This document shows positions 50,872-59,607 of a DNA stretch of 64,000 bases, piece after piece. The notes beneath the pieces were generated by a model, which was not told where the DNA came from, made no database searches, and was given only the letters and a program-made list of their open reading frames with translations. The translations under genes were made by a program, and so were the position numbers. Each line of letters begins with the position of its first letter. Within the stretch, counting starts at the first letter, position 1. The stretch lies in assembly GCA_016191115.1 (NCBI GenBank), contig JACPPG010000064.1:1-64000 (forward strand). Direction: 5' to 3'. Source of the stretch: Planctomycetia bacterium (GTDB lineage: Bacteria > Planctomycetota > Planctomycetia > Pirellulales > JACPPG01).

Positions 50872-51318
50872 ATGCCTCCTACCCGCCCCATCCGCGTCGT
50901 GTTGGCCAAGGTGGGGCTGGACGGCCACGATCGCGGGATTCAGGTCGTCGCCCGGGCGCTGCGCGACGCCGGCATGGAGGTGATCTATACGGGACTTTGG
51001 CAGACGCCCGATGCCGTCGTCCGCGCGGTTGAGGACGAGGACGCCGACGTGGTCGGCGTGAGCCTGCTCTCAGGCGCCCATACCACGCTCGTGCCCGTCT
51101 TGATCGATGGGCTGCGTGCCAAGGGGCTCGGCCGCGTTCAAGTGATCGTCGGGGGGATTATTCCGGCGGGCGACGTGCCCGCGCTTTTGGCGTTGGGCGT
51201 GGCCAAGGTCTTCACGCCGGGGGCCGGGCTGACCGAGATCGCCCAGTTTATTCGCGGCGCGGTAGAGCGATCGCGCGGTGCTGGCGGGCCGTCGCCGACG
51301 CCCGCACGAGCGCCATGA
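50872..51318 (+). CDS. B12-binding small subunit of acyl-CoA mutase
   Basis: The protein has 148 residues and is a stand-alone cobalamin-binding domain: VVLAKVGLDGHDRGIQVVAR (DxHxxG, His ligand), VVGVSLLSGAH (SxL loop) and VIVGGIIPAGDVPAL with the GG loop. It pairs with the large subunit upstream to make the heteromeric, IcmA/IcmB-like enzyme. ATG 50872 (MPPTRPIRVV) is preceded by an open frame to 50791 that covers the palindrome and is not family-like. Its last bases overlap an opposite hypothetical gene. Confidence 0.93.
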   Translation: MPPTRPIRVVLAKVGLDGHDRGIQVVARALRDAGMEVIYTGLWQTPDAVVRAVEDEDADVVGVSLLSGAHTTLVPVLIDGLRAKGLGRVQVIVGGIIPAGDVPALLALGVAKVFTPGAGLTEIAQFIRGAVERSRGAGGPSPTPARAP

Positions 51319-51715
51319 TTGCCCCGCGAATGCCGGGCGACAGCGTCCGCCAGGCCTGCGTGACGCTGGTGATCTCGGCCGATAGTTCGGCGTCGGCCGT
51401 TCGGTCGCCGCTCGATTCCTGCTCGGCGATCACCGTCGGTAGCGCCGCGTCGTGGCGCTGCGCGAGCGGTCCTGGCGCGCCATCGGCAGGCTTTAGCGCG
51501 CACGGCAGCGCGCGACGCACGCCGGCCCGCTTGCCAGCGGACTGCTCGGCGCCCGGCTTGGTCTGAAAGATCCGCGTCGACCCGTCGGTCGACACGACGC
51601 GCCACAATTCACGCGGCTCACTGTCGGATGAGTCCAACAGCGTCTGCGACTCCGACGGCGCGTCGAGACTATCGACTGGCGGTTCAGCGTCCAGGAGGCG
51701 TGATTCTTTGACCAT
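51248..51715 (-). CDS. Hypothetical protein
   Basis: A 155-residue frame beginning MVKESRLLDAEPPVDSLD. It has a central patch LWRVVSTDGSTRIFQTKPGA and ends in TQAWRTLSPGIRGAIMALVR, which resembles a C-terminal helix often seen in small planctomycete proteins, then a basic tail. No named family. The 3' end overlaps the mutase small-subunit gene by about 70 bases on the opposite strand, which lowers confidence. No clear ribosome site. Confidence 0.42.
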   Translation of the reverse strand: MVKESRLLDAEPPVDSLDAPSESQTLLDSSDSEPRELWRVVSTDGSTRIFQTKPGAEQSAGKRAGVRRALPCALKPADGAPGPLAQRHDAALPTVIAEQESSGDRTADAELSAEITSVTQAWRTLSPGIRGAIMALVRASATARQHRAIALPRRE

Positions 51716-52339
51716 GGAGATATATGACCGACGCGCGCTCGGCAACGAGCGCGGCTTTCAGGGCAGATACAAGCGAGCGCACGCCGTCTGTCGAGCGCCC
51801 GAATGGATTCGATGCCGCGTTAAGACACGTAGTTCAACCTGTAATGGGCTATCGGCCGGAAGTATTCGGGTCACCCACGTTTTCCAGATATTTCCGATCT
51901 TGCCTGGATTGCTGGACGCGCGGGCGCGCCGTCACGTGAACGACAGCGCGCCCGCTTTGACGCGAATGTGGCGGACAACCATATGCGCTAGCCAAGCCCA
52001 GGGGTGGCAACCCCTGGGCTTCGCGAAGCGGATGGCGGCGTTGAACGGAGCGCGCGATCGCGTTCCCACGACGACTGGCAATTACCGGCCTGCCGATGGC
52101 GTGGCCGGCCTAGAGCGTTTCACCTAAGTTGTCGCCCATGCGGCAGTTGGCGAGCGTACGTACTCCCGCGCGCTGCGCCGCCACAATTGACCAATCGCCA
52201 GGGGACCAGTACGATGACGGGCGTCGGGCCAAAAAGCGTGACCCCGGCACGACTTCGGGCGGCTCAATTGCGTGCGTGGTCGCCCGTCTCGGCTCTTCAG
52301 GACCACTCGTCCCAGCGCACACGGAGGCAATTGGCGGCG
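51716..52339. other. Gene-free interval of about 620 bases upstream of thiC
   Basis: No coding frame here is convincing. It holds palindrome unit 3 (51994-52021). I looked for a thiamine-pyrophosphate riboswitch (CTGAGA and the following ACCTGA blocks) and did not find one. The thiC promoter must lie here; an in-frame ATG at 52214 would extend thiC by 42 codons. Confidence 0.5.
51994..52021. repeat. Short palindromic repeat, unit 3
   Basis: AAGCCCAGGGG tggc-type centre CCCCTGGGCTT: a 28-bp palindrome of the same family as units 1 and 2, about 320 bases upstream of thiC. It has the same outer AAGCCCA and inner GGCAACCC words. Confidence 0.85.
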
Positions 52340-53680
52340 ATGACGACCCAGATCGAACAAGCGCGGGCCGGCACGATCACTCCGGAAATGAGGTTCGTCG
52401 CCGAGCGCGAGCGGCTGGAACCGGAGTTGGTGCGCAGCGAGGTGGCCCGCGGCCGCATGGTGATTCCGGCCAACCGCGTACACCTGGCCGGGCGCCTGGA
52501 GCCGATGTGCATCGGCGTTGCCGCCAAAACCAAGATTAACGCCAATATCGGCAATTCGGCCGTCACCAGCGACAGCGCCGGCGAGTTGGAGAAACTACAC
52601 ACCGCCGTGCACTTCGGGTCCGACACGGTCATGGACCTTTCGACCGGCAAGGACATCGACCGCATTCGCGAGGCCGTCATCGCCGCTTCCCCGGTGCCCA
52701 TCGGCACCGTGCCCATCTACCAGATGCTCGAGGAACTGGGGGGCGAGATCGAGGAAATGAAGCCTCAGCACTTCCTCGACATGGTCGAGCACCAGGCTCG
52801 CCAGGGCGTCGACTACATGACCGTCCACTGCGGCGTGCTCCTGGAGCACCTGCACCTGACGATGAATCGCGTGACCGGCATCGTCAGCCGCGGAGGGTCG
52901 CTCGTGGCCAAGTGGATGATGGCCCACCGTGAGCAGAACCCGCTCTACACGCATTTCGAGGACTTGTGCGACATCATGCACGAGTACGACGTCACGTGGA
53001 GCCTGGGCGATGGGCTACGGCCCGGCTCGATCGCCGACGCCAGCGACGACGCGCAGTTCGCCGAGCTCAAGGTGATGGGCGAGCTGGTCGATCGCGCTTG
53101 GAAGAAGAACTGCCAGACGATGGTCGAAGGTCCCGGGCACGTCCCCATGGACCAGATCGACATGAACGTGAAGAAGCAAATGGAGTGGTGCCACGAGGCG
53201 CCGTTCTACGTGCTGGGGCCGCTGGTGACCGACATCGCGCCCGGCTACGACCATATCACAAGCGCGATCGGCGCAGCCTTGGCCGGCTGGAGCGGCGCGG
53301 CCATGCTGTGCTACGTCACGCCCAAGGAGCACTTGGGGCTGCCGGAAAAGGACGACGTGCGGCAAGGCGTGATCGCCTACAAGATCGCGGCCCACGCGGC
53401 CGACTTGGCCCGGCACCGTCCCGGCGCGCGCGACCGCGACGATGCGCTGTCGCGGGCCCGCTTCGCCTTCGACTGGAACGAGCAGTTCCGGCTGTCGCTC
53501 GATCCGGAGACGGCCCGCCGGATGCACGACGAGACGCTCCCGCAGGACACGTTCAAAAGCGCGCATTTCTGCAGCATGTGCGGGCCAAAGTACTGCTCGA
53601 TGAAGATCACGGAAGAAATCCGCGAGATGGCGGCCAAAGAGCCGCTCGTGCCGCTAGCGCCCGCGGGTGCTAAGTCGTAG
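52340..53680 (+). CDS. thiC: Phosphomethylpyrimidine synthase
   Basis: The 446-residue radical SAM enzyme converts aminoimidazole ribotide to HMP phosphate in thiamine synthesis. It is the short form starting TQIEQARAGTITPEMRFVAE; typical blocks are TKINANIGNSAVTSD, HFGSDTVMDLSTGKDID, EGPGHVPMDQIDMNVKKQME. The C-terminal [4Fe-4S] motif CSMCGPKYC is intact. Start at ATG 52340 matches the family; GGAGG lies 12 bases upstream. Its partner thiE is at 29.5 kb. Confidence 0.96.
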   Translation: MTTQIEQARAGTITPEMRFVAERERLEPELVRSEVARGRMVIPANRVHLAGRLEPMCIGVAAKTKINANIGNSAVTSDSAGELEKLHTAVHFGSDTVMDLSTGKDIDRIREAVIAASPVPIGTVPIYQMLEELGGEIEEMKPQHFLDMVEHQARQGVDYMTVHCGVLLEHLHLTMNRVTGIVSRGGSLVAKWMMAHREQNPLYTHFEDLCDIMHEYDVTWSLGDGLRPGSIADASDDAQFAELKVMGELVDRAWKKNCQTMVEGPGHVPMDQIDMNVKKQMEWCHEAPFYVLGPLVTDIAPGYDHITSAIGAALAGWSGAAMLCYVTPKEHLGLPEKDDVRQGVIAYKIAAHAADLARHRPGARDRDDALSRARFAFDWNEQFRLSLDPETARRMHDETLPQDTFKSAHFCSMCGPKYCSMKITEEIREMAAKEPLVPLAPAGAKS

Positions 53681-53702
53681 GGTGCTCCGCGAAGACCAAG
53701 AC

Positions 53703-53829
53703 CACCGCAAATGATGAATGATGAACGCGGAATGATGAATGAAGTGCCCGGGGTGGGCATCCTGCCCGCCTTGGTCTGAGAATCACGATTCGCGTGGTTG
53801 CTGGCCGATTCATCATTCATCATCCCGCA
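53703..53829. repeat. Convergent-terminus palindrome array
   Basis: The gap between the thiC stop and the oxidoreductase stop holds ATGATGAATGATGAA on the left and TTCATCATTCATCAT on the right as inverted arms, with GGTGGGCATCCTGCCCGCC (53752-53770) in the middle. The middle palindrome recurs at 58633-58651. It may end transcription from both sides. Confidence 0.6.
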
Positions 53830-53830
53830 T

Positions 53831-54928
53831 TCATCGTTCTTTCCCCGCGTCCAGCTTGCGTGCCTTCAGTGTGGGGTCGTTGGCTAGCGGCAGCTTGACC
53901 GCGCGGCCCGTTTCGGCCGCTTTGTAGATCGCCAGGATAATCTCGACGCTGCGGCGCCCCTCGTGACCGTCGATCGCCGGCTCATGCCCCTCGCGAATGG
54001 CCGCGAGCACGTCGCGAAATTGTCGGGTGTGTCCGTGATGGCCGATGGCAGCCGGGTCGCTGGCGCCGCCGCCGGTGCTCTTGTGCTTGTGCATGCCACG
54101 CTCGATTGCGACGTCGCGGCGGTGCTTGCGGGCGAAGTCCCACTTAACGATGTCCTCCTCCTCCATCGCGGCCGAGCCTTCGGAGCCGTGGATCTCGATC
54201 CGTTTCAGGTAGCCGGGAAAGGCGGCGGTGCTGGCCTCGATCACGCCCAGCGCGCCGTTCGCATAGCGGAGCGTGGCCACGGCCGTGTCCTCGACGGCAA
54301 TCCGCTCGTGCGCGAGCAATCCGGTCTGGGCCCGAATCTCGATGGCCGGCCCCATAAACCACGCCAATAGGTCGACGCTGTGGATGGCCTGATTCATGAG
54401 CGCCCCGCCGCCGTCGAGCTTCCATGTGCCGCGCCATGCGCCACTATCGTAGTACGATTGCGGACGGAACCATTTCACATAGGCGTCGCCCATCGTCAGG
54501 CGGCCGAAGCGGCCGTCCTCGATCGCCTGCTTAATCTCCTGGCTGGAGTCGTGAAATCGCGACGGGAAGATAGCCGAAAGCTTGACCTTCGCCTTGCGGC
54601 AGGCGTCGACGATCTTGTCGCACCGCGAGAGCGTGATTTCGAGAGGCTTCTCGACGATGACGTGCTTGCCGGCCTTGGCGGCGGCCACGGCCGGCTCCAT
54701 GTGGGCGCCGCTGGGCGTGCCGATCGTGACCACCTCGACCGCCGGATCGGCCAGAAGATTGGCAAGCTTGTGATACGCCCGGCAGCCGGTCTCCGCGGCC
54801 AATCGATCGGCGCTTGCGGGAATGGCGTCGTAGCAGGCCACCAGCTTCGCGCCGCGGATATCGGCGATCGCCCGGGCGTGGAACTTCGCGATCATGCCGC
54901 AGCCGATGACGCCGAATCCGAAGCTCAT
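53831..54928 (-). CDS. Gfo/Idh/MocA family oxidoreductase
   Basis: The protein has 365 residues. The NAD(P) Rossmann start is GVIGCGMIAKFHARAI, with TIGTPSGAHMEPAVAAAKAG and VEKPLEITLSRCDKI (EKP) after it. The C-terminal domain has GGALMNQAIHSVDLLAWFMG, typical of dehydrogenases in this family, with His in the catalytic position. The substrate is unknown. The frame is open to 55246 through the mobile repeat; ATG 54928 (MSFGFG) is the family-like start. Confidence 0.9.
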   Translation of the reverse strand: MSFGFGVIGCGMIAKFHARAIADIRGAKLVACYDAIPASADRLAAETGCRAYHKLANLLADPAVEVVTIGTPSGAHMEPAVAAAKAGKHVIVEKPLEITLSRCDKIVDACRKAKVKLSAIFPSRFHDSSQEIKQAIEDGRFGRLTMGDAYVKWFRPQSYYDSGAWRGTWKLDGGGALMNQAIHSVDLLAWFMGPAIEIRAQTGLLAHERIAVEDTAVATLRYANGALGVIEASTAAFPGYLKRIEIHGSEGSAAMEEEDIVKWDFARKHRRDVAIERGMHKHKSTGGGASDPAAIGHHGHTRQFRDVLAAIREGHEPAIDGHEGRRSVEIILAIYKAAETGRAVKLPLANDPTLKARKLDAGKER

Positions 54929-55137
54929 AGCGAGTGGTCCTGTTACGCAGTCATTTCCAATCTTGAGCCGAAGTGCCAGCGTGTGCCAATGGGCTTCGCC
55001 AGTGCCGCCTGAACCACCCGGCATGCACGGGCAAAGCCAGTGGCACACGGCCATTCCAAACATGGATGCCTGGAATCGCGAAAGAGCCGGATTATAAGAA
55101 CGCCCGCGCGACTCAGCCAGGGGCCTGCTATGGCCCG

Positions 55138-55294
55138 CAGGGCCATTCTGTTTTTCAAAATGGCGAGGCGGGAAAATGGGACTGGCTCCGAGCAGGAACA
55201 GCGCAAGTCCTTTCAGACCAACGTTGCGTCTCGATGCCTGTCCCACTTTCCCGCCGGTGCGCCGCCGGCAAGCTTGAATCTGTGAACGGCCCTG
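55138..55294 (+). mobile_element. 157-bp palindromic mobile repeat, copy E (intact, with target duplication)
   Basis: It starts CAGGGCCATTCTG and ends GTGAACGGCCCTG. The 10-bp direct repeats CTATGGCCCG flank it exactly (55128-55137, 55295-55304). It lies 209 bases upstream of the oxidoreductase and abuts the stop of the CPBP gene (stop at 55295), so the duplicated target includes the end of that gene. Confidence 0.93.
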
Positions 55295-56398
55295 CTATGG
55301 CCCGGCCCCGGCCCACAGCATCGCCACGCTGAACAGATTCAGCGACGCGTGCATGACCAGCGGGGGCAGCAGCCGGTGCGTCTGCCGATAGAGGTAGCCC
55401 AACCCCAGCGCGTAAAAGAAAAGGGGGATCGGGCTGGCCCCGCTTCCCAGGTGCATGAGGGCGAACGCACTCGAAGAGACGCCAATGGGAATCGCAGCCG
55501 CGAGCCATCGCCGCCGCGCGGTGGTCTCCTCCTGTCGCGCGATCCGGCTGATTTCGGCATCGCGCAGTGCCCATTCGGTCTCCCATCCGCCCGAAGGGAC
55601 ATCAAGCGTCGGCACGGCTGGCTCCGCCGGGCCAGGCCGAGCGGACGGCCAGGCTGGCGAGGGCAGGGAAGCGTCGTCTCCCTCGGCAGGTGAAGGCTCT
55701 GCCACGATCGTTGTCCGATCGTCCCGGCCGTGCGGCCCCAACCGTGCCTCGAGCCATCCCTGCAATACGACGCGAAAGAAGAATTCCTCGGTCAACGGCG
55801 CGATGATGACGGCGAATGCGGCCGTCAGCCATAGGGCCCACGGCCCCGCCTCCCCAGCAAAGATGTCTTTCACCGGATGCTCGTAGTGAACGAATTCCTC
55901 CAGCAACCGTTGGATTATGAGCACCGGCGCGCTGACCGCGGCAAACCCCGCCAGACCGAGGACGACATCCTGCGCGGCGCGACCGGGAACGATTCCCAGA
56001 TCGCTCGGACCGGCTCGCGCGCCGAACGTCAGGAGCAACACGGTGAAGGCGAACGTCAGCACGTTCGCGGTCGAAACCGCGGCGAGCATCGTCAAGGGAT
56101 CGGCGGCGGAAGGCTGTGCCGGCGGTTCCGCTTCGACGGCGGTGGCTTCCGCGGATTGATCCACCGCGTCCGGCGGCCCCATCGACAGCCGAAAGCCCAG
56201 CCCCACCGCGAAGACCATCGCCAAAAACGCCGCGGCGACCAGCACGACGTGCCAGCCGTTCCAGGGCACAGCGTGGCGCGACTCGTACCGTACGACCTCG
56301 CGACCCGAAGCGACGCGCCGCGCGACAATGGCCCACGCCGAAAGGCTGGCGGCCACGATCCCCAGCACGACATATCCTAACGCGACCTGATTCGGCAT
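55295..56398 (-). CDS. CPBP family intramembrane glutamic endopeptidase
   Basis: The protein has 367 residues. The protease motif EExxxR is seen in LTEEFFFRVVLQGW, with FALMHL and PLVMHASLNL supplying the His residues of motifs 2 and 3. Several transmembrane helices surround a long Pro/Ser-rich polar loop between motif 1 and motif 2 (about 250-310). ATG 56398 (MPNQVALGYV) is chosen; a longer open frame continues across pgsA in another frame. The repeat element E lies immediately at its 3' end, so its last codons may have been changed by the insertion. It follows pgsA by 20 bases. Confidence 0.88.
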   Translation of the reverse strand: MPNQVALGYVVLGIVAASLSAWAIVARRVASGREVVRYESRHAVPWNGWHVVLVAAAFLAMVFAVGLGFRLSMGPPDAVDQSAEATAVEAEPPAQPSAADPLTMLAAVSTANVLTFAFTVLLLTFGARAGPSDLGIVPGRAAQDVVLGLAGFAAVSAPVLIIQRLLEEFVHYEHPVKDIFAGEAGPWALWLTAAFAVIIAPLTEEFFFRVVLQGWLEARLGPHGRDDRTTIVAEPSPAEGDDASLPSPAWPSARPGPAEPAVPTLDVPSGGWETEWALRDAEISRIARQEETTARRRWLAAAIPIGVSSSAFALMHLGSGASPIPLFFYALGLGYLYRQTHRLLPPLVMHASLNLFSVAMLWAGAGP

Positions 56399-56418
56399 GA
56401 AAGATCCGCCGCGCCGGC

Positions 56419-57018
56419 TTACTCCGCCAAGAGCGCCGTCGCCGTGCGCACGTAGGAGACGCCGGAGTAGATCGTCATCAGCACCGCGGCCCACACGCTG
56501 GCGGTGAGCAGCCATTCGAGCCATTTGACATCCTGCGGCGCCGCACCGGCCGCGTAGGCCAGATAGAAGAGCGCCACGCCGGCGGCGACGCATTGCAGCA
56601 CCATCTTCAGCTTGCCCGACATCACGGCCGAGAAGTCGCGCCCCCGCTGTTCCAAAAAGCTCCGCAGCGCCGTGATCAACAACTCGCGCCCGACGATCAC
56701 CACCACCATCCAGGCCTGCAAGTACGGCTGCAAATCGGGAACCGCCAGCAGGAAGATGAACGTGCCGCAGATGATGATCTTGTCGGCGAAGGGGTCCAGT
56801 ATCCGCCCCAGCGTCGTGACCATCCCGTAGCGGCGGGCCAGGTAGCCGTCGACCCAATCGGTTGACACGGCGACCAAGAAGATCACGAACGATGCCGTGT
56901 ACAGCTTCACGGCGATCAACACGAAAAGCACCACGGATAAACCCAGCCGCAGGGTCGTCAACTGGTTGGGCAGGTTGAACGTGGTGGTCCTGGCGAGGTT
57001 CTTGGTGGTGACGGTCAT
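56419..57018 (-). CDS. pgsA: CDP-diacylglycerol-glycerol-3-phosphate 3-phosphatidyltransferase
   Basis: The 199-residue membrane enzyme makes phosphatidylglycerol phosphate. The CDP-alcohol phosphotransferase motif is complete: DGYLARRYG, then GRILDPFADK (DGx2ARx8Gx3Dx3D). It has about five hydrophobic segments and ends with YVRTATALLAE. It is upstream of the CPBP gene in the same direction (20-base gap) and downstream of rimO (57 bases), so a rimO-pgsA-CPBP transcript is possible. Confidence 0.95.
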   Translation of the reverse strand: MTVTTKNLARTTTFNLPNQLTTLRLGLSVVLFVLIAVKLYTASFVIFLVAVSTDWVDGYLARRYGMVTTLGRILDPFADKIIICGTFIFLLAVPDLQPYLQAWMVVVIVGRELLITALRSFLEQRGRDFSAVMSGKLKMVLQCVAAGVALFYLAYAAGAAPQDVKWLEWLLTASVWAAVLMTIYSGVSYVRTATALLAE

Positions 57019-57075
57019 CGTGGGTCTCGCTTGTCGTTGTTTCGGGAATCGTCCGTGACTCGCGGCCGCGGGCGG

Positions 57076-58440
57076 CTATCGCGGCTTGCCGACGGCCGCG
57101 GCCACCAGGTCGTAGCCGTGCGTGGCGACGACCTCGCACTCGACCAACGAGCCCGCCCGCAGCCCCCTACCTGTAACATACACTACCGCGTCCACATCCG
57201 GCGCGTCGGCGTACGTGCGGCCGATCCAGGCCCCTTTCTCGTCGGGCACCGGCGCGTCCAAAAGCACGTCCAGCCGCCGGCCCATCCGCGACTCGTTGAA
57301 GCCAAAGGCGATCTCCTGCTGCACCCGCATCAGCTCGTCGCGGCGGGCCTCTTTCACCGCCTCCTCGACGTGATCCGTGAGGCGCGCCGCGGGCGTGTCG
57401 GGCTCGAACGAGTAGGTGAAAACCCCCATCCGCTCGAAGCGCTCGCGGCGGACGAACGCGACCAGCTCGGCGAACTGCTCGTCGGTCTCGCCGGGGAAGC
57501 CGGTGATGAAGGTCGTCCGCAGCACGAGATTCGGAATCGCCCCGCGGAGCCGGGCCAACAGCTCCTCGGTCTCGCGTCGCGTCACCCGCCTTTGCATCCG
57601 CCGCAGCATCGTGTCGTTGATGTGCTGCAGCGGGATATCGAGGTACGGCACGATCCGCCGGGCGCCGGCCAGCACGCCGACCAGATCGTCAGTCACGTAC
57701 ATCGGGTACACGTACATGACGCGGATCCAGTCGAGCCCTTCGATCCGGTCCAACTCCGTGAGCAATTCCGCCAGCCGCGGGCGGCCGTACAAGTCCATCC
57801 CATAGTACGTTGTGTCTTGCGCGACGATGTTCAACTCGCGGACCCCGTCGGCCACGAGCTCCCGCGCTTCGGCCAGCACTTCCTCGATGGGCTTGGTGGC
57901 GTGTTTCCCGCGCATCTTGGGGATCGCGCAAAACGTACACAGCCGATCGCACCCCTCGGAGATTTTCAGAAACGCGAAGTGCCGCGGCGTGATCCGCAGC
58001 CGCGAACGGTCCGAAAGCGGCGTCGACGGCGCCGGCTGAAACACCGTCCGCTGCTCGGAGAGGCCGCCCAGCAGCCGATCGGCCACCTTGGTCACGCTCT
58101 CGCGGCCGAATACGCCCACCAGGTAGTCGATCTCCGGGCATCGCTCCAAGAGTGCGTCTTTCTCGCGCTCGGCGAGGCAGCCCGACACGATCACGCCCTT
58201 GGTGCCGCCGCGTCGCTTGAGCGCGAGCATCTCGCGGATGGCGCCGTACGACTCCTGCCGGGCTTGCTCGATGAAGCCACAGGTGTTGACCACCACCAGG
58301 TCGGCGCCGTCGGGATCGTTGACCAGCCGGTAGCCGTCCAACTGCAGAAGTCCGAGCATCCGCTCACTGTCGACCAGGTTCTTGGGGCAGCCCAAGCTGA
58401 CGAAGGCGTAAGTTCCCTTCGTAGGGTGCTGTGCGAGCAC
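57076..58440 (-). CDS. rimO: Ribosomal protein S12 methylthiotransferase
   Basis: A radical SAM enzyme that adds a methylthio group to an aspartate of ribosomal protein S12. The UPF0004 domain starts GTYAFVSLGCPKNLVDSERM and continues NTCGFIEQARQES, SGCLAEREKD. The radical SAM triad is CDRLCTFCAIP. The TRAM-type end is ADAPDVDAVVYVTGRGLRAG. The open frame begins at 58641, but that ATG lies inside a palindrome and the extra 67 residues look unconserved; GTG 58440 is the better start. I am less sure of the exact start than of the gene. Confidence 0.9.
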   Translation of the reverse strand: MLAQHPTKGTYAFVSLGCPKNLVDSERMLGLLQLDGYRLVNDPDGADLVVVNTCGFIEQARQESYGAIREMLALKRRGGTKGVIVSGCLAEREKDALLERCPEIDYLVGVFGRESVTKVADRLLGGLSEQRTVFQPAPSTPLSDRSRLRITPRHFAFLKISEGCDRLCTFCAIPKMRGKHATKPIEEVLAEARELVADGVRELNIVAQDTTYYGMDLYGRPRLAELLTELDRIEGLDWIRVMYVYPMYVTDDLVGVLAGARRIVPYLDIPLQHINDTMLRRMQRRVTRRETEELLARLRGAIPNLVLRTTFITGFPGETDEQFAELVAFVRRERFERMGVFTYSFEPDTPAARLTDHVEEAVKEARRDELMRVQQEIAFGFNESRMGRRLDVLLDAPVPDEKGAWIGRTYADAPDVDAVVYVTGRGLRAGSLVECEVVATHGYDLVAAAVGKPR

Positions 58441-58756
58441 CGATCCGGCTTTGGTGTCCTTAGGACTCCCTACTGCGGTCTCTGTCGAACGGGGCGTGGC
58501 GAGCGTGGCGGCCAAATTTCTATCCGAGTTGAGGTTAGGACGCGAGCGGCGTGGGCCGCGGATCAGCGGTCGCGGAGGATGCGTGCCTTCGATGCTACCC
58601 AATTCGCCCGAAACTGACGAGGTGTCGCGGGGGGCGGGCATCCTGCCCGCCTTCGATCCGGTGCCTGCGGGTTGTCCGGCGAATGCTTTCAGTCAGAAGC
58701 TACGAAGGCGCGCCCCCTCCCGGCCAAAAAATCGTGACGGCTCTCAGTCGGCGTTG

Positions 58757-58777
58757 TATAATGTACATCCGTACATT
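58757..58777 (+). promoter_or_regulatory. Probable -10 box with overlapping palindromic operator
   Basis: TATAAT (58757-58762) is a consensus -10 box, overlapped by AATGTAC atcc GTACATT (58760-58777), a 7+4+7 perfect inverted repeat. It lies 16-36 bases upstream of the ImmA/IrrE-like start. No convincing -35 box is seen at the expected distance. A repressor of the helix-turn-helix type binding this operator is inferred. Confidence 0.65.
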
Positions 58778-58792
58778 TCCGCGAGGGCCACC

Positions 58793-59530
58793 ATGCTGCC
58801 TGACATAACCGCCGAGGAATTGGCGCTGGTCTTGGATCGCGCGGCGGCGCGCGTGTTGCGCCAGGCGGCGATTCTCGCGCCGCCGGTCGATGCGATCCGG
58901 TTGGCGCGGTCGCTGGGCATTGAGACGGCCGTCGATCGCCGTCAGGATGCCCGGGCGCGCTATGTCGAGCTGGCCAGCGCGCGCGGCGGCGCGCCACGGC
59001 CGGCGATCCTGTTGCGGCCCGAGCCACGCGTCGAGCGGCGCCATTGGGCCGTGGCCCACGAGATCGGCGAGCAGCAGGCCGTGACCGTTTTCGAATGCCT
59101 GGCGATCGACCCGCGGACCGCGCCGGAGGCGGCCCGCGAGTGGGTGGCCAATCAACTGGCCGGGCGTCTGCTCTTGCCCACGCGGTGGCTTGGCCGGGCC
59201 GGAGCGGAGTGCGACTGGGACCTCGCAGCGCTCAAGGAGCGCTTCAGCACGGCCAGCCACGAGCTCATCCTGCGGCGGATGCTGGACTTCGCGGCGCCGA
59301 TTGTCACCAGCGTTTACGATCACGACGAGCTGTCGTTCCGCCGGGCGAATTTCGCCGGACGATTGCCGCCCGTCACGACCGCCGAGCGCGACTGCCGGCA
59401 CGCCGCGCACGAGAGTGGGCAGGTGCAGGAGCAAACCACGATCGGCTACCGAATGCGCTCTTGGCCGGTACACGAAGAGGGCTGGAAGCGCGAGCTGGTG
59501 CGGGTGGACGTGCTTATTAACAGTGAATGA
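58793..59530 (+). CDS. ImmA/IrrE-like metallopeptidase family protein
   Basis: The protein has 245 residues. The N-terminal part PPVDAIRLARSLGIETAVDR and the helix HWAVAHEIGEQ, followed by ANQLAGRLLLPTRWL, match the ImmA/IrrE fold. The zinc helix reads HEIGE (His89, Glu90, Glu93) instead of HExxH, so metal binding may be altered. These proteins often cleave a paired XRE-type repressor; no such partner lies beside this gene. A palindromic operator and TATAAT sit directly upstream (58757-58777). ATG 58793 is the start that fits. Confidence 0.75.
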   Translation: MLPDITAEELALVLDRAAARVLRQAAILAPPVDAIRLARSLGIETAVDRRQDARARYVELASARGGAPRPAILLRPEPRVERRHWAVAHEIGEQQAVTVFECLAIDPRTAPEAAREWVANQLAGRLLLPTRWLGRAGAECDWDLAALKERFSTASHELILRRMLDFAAPIVTSVYDHDELSFRRANFAGRLPPVTTAERDCRHAAHESGQVQEQTTIGYRMRSWPVHEEGWKRELVRVDVLINSE

Positions 59531-59607
59531 GCACGCTTTAGGCGCTTAGTGCCAGTCCGCACCGCACGATCGAATCAGCGAGCCGCGGGCTTCATCCCCG
59601 AGGTCTT

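Noticed and set aside
51716..52339. Thiamine-pyrophosphate riboswitch upstream of thiC
   Set aside because: I searched for CTGAGA and the following conserved blocks and found none. The gap holds only a palindrome and plain sequence.
58441..58641. N-terminal 67 residues of the rimO frame
   Set aside because: The ATG lies in a dispersed palindrome and the residues are low-complexity. RimO proteins start just before the VSLGCPKN block.
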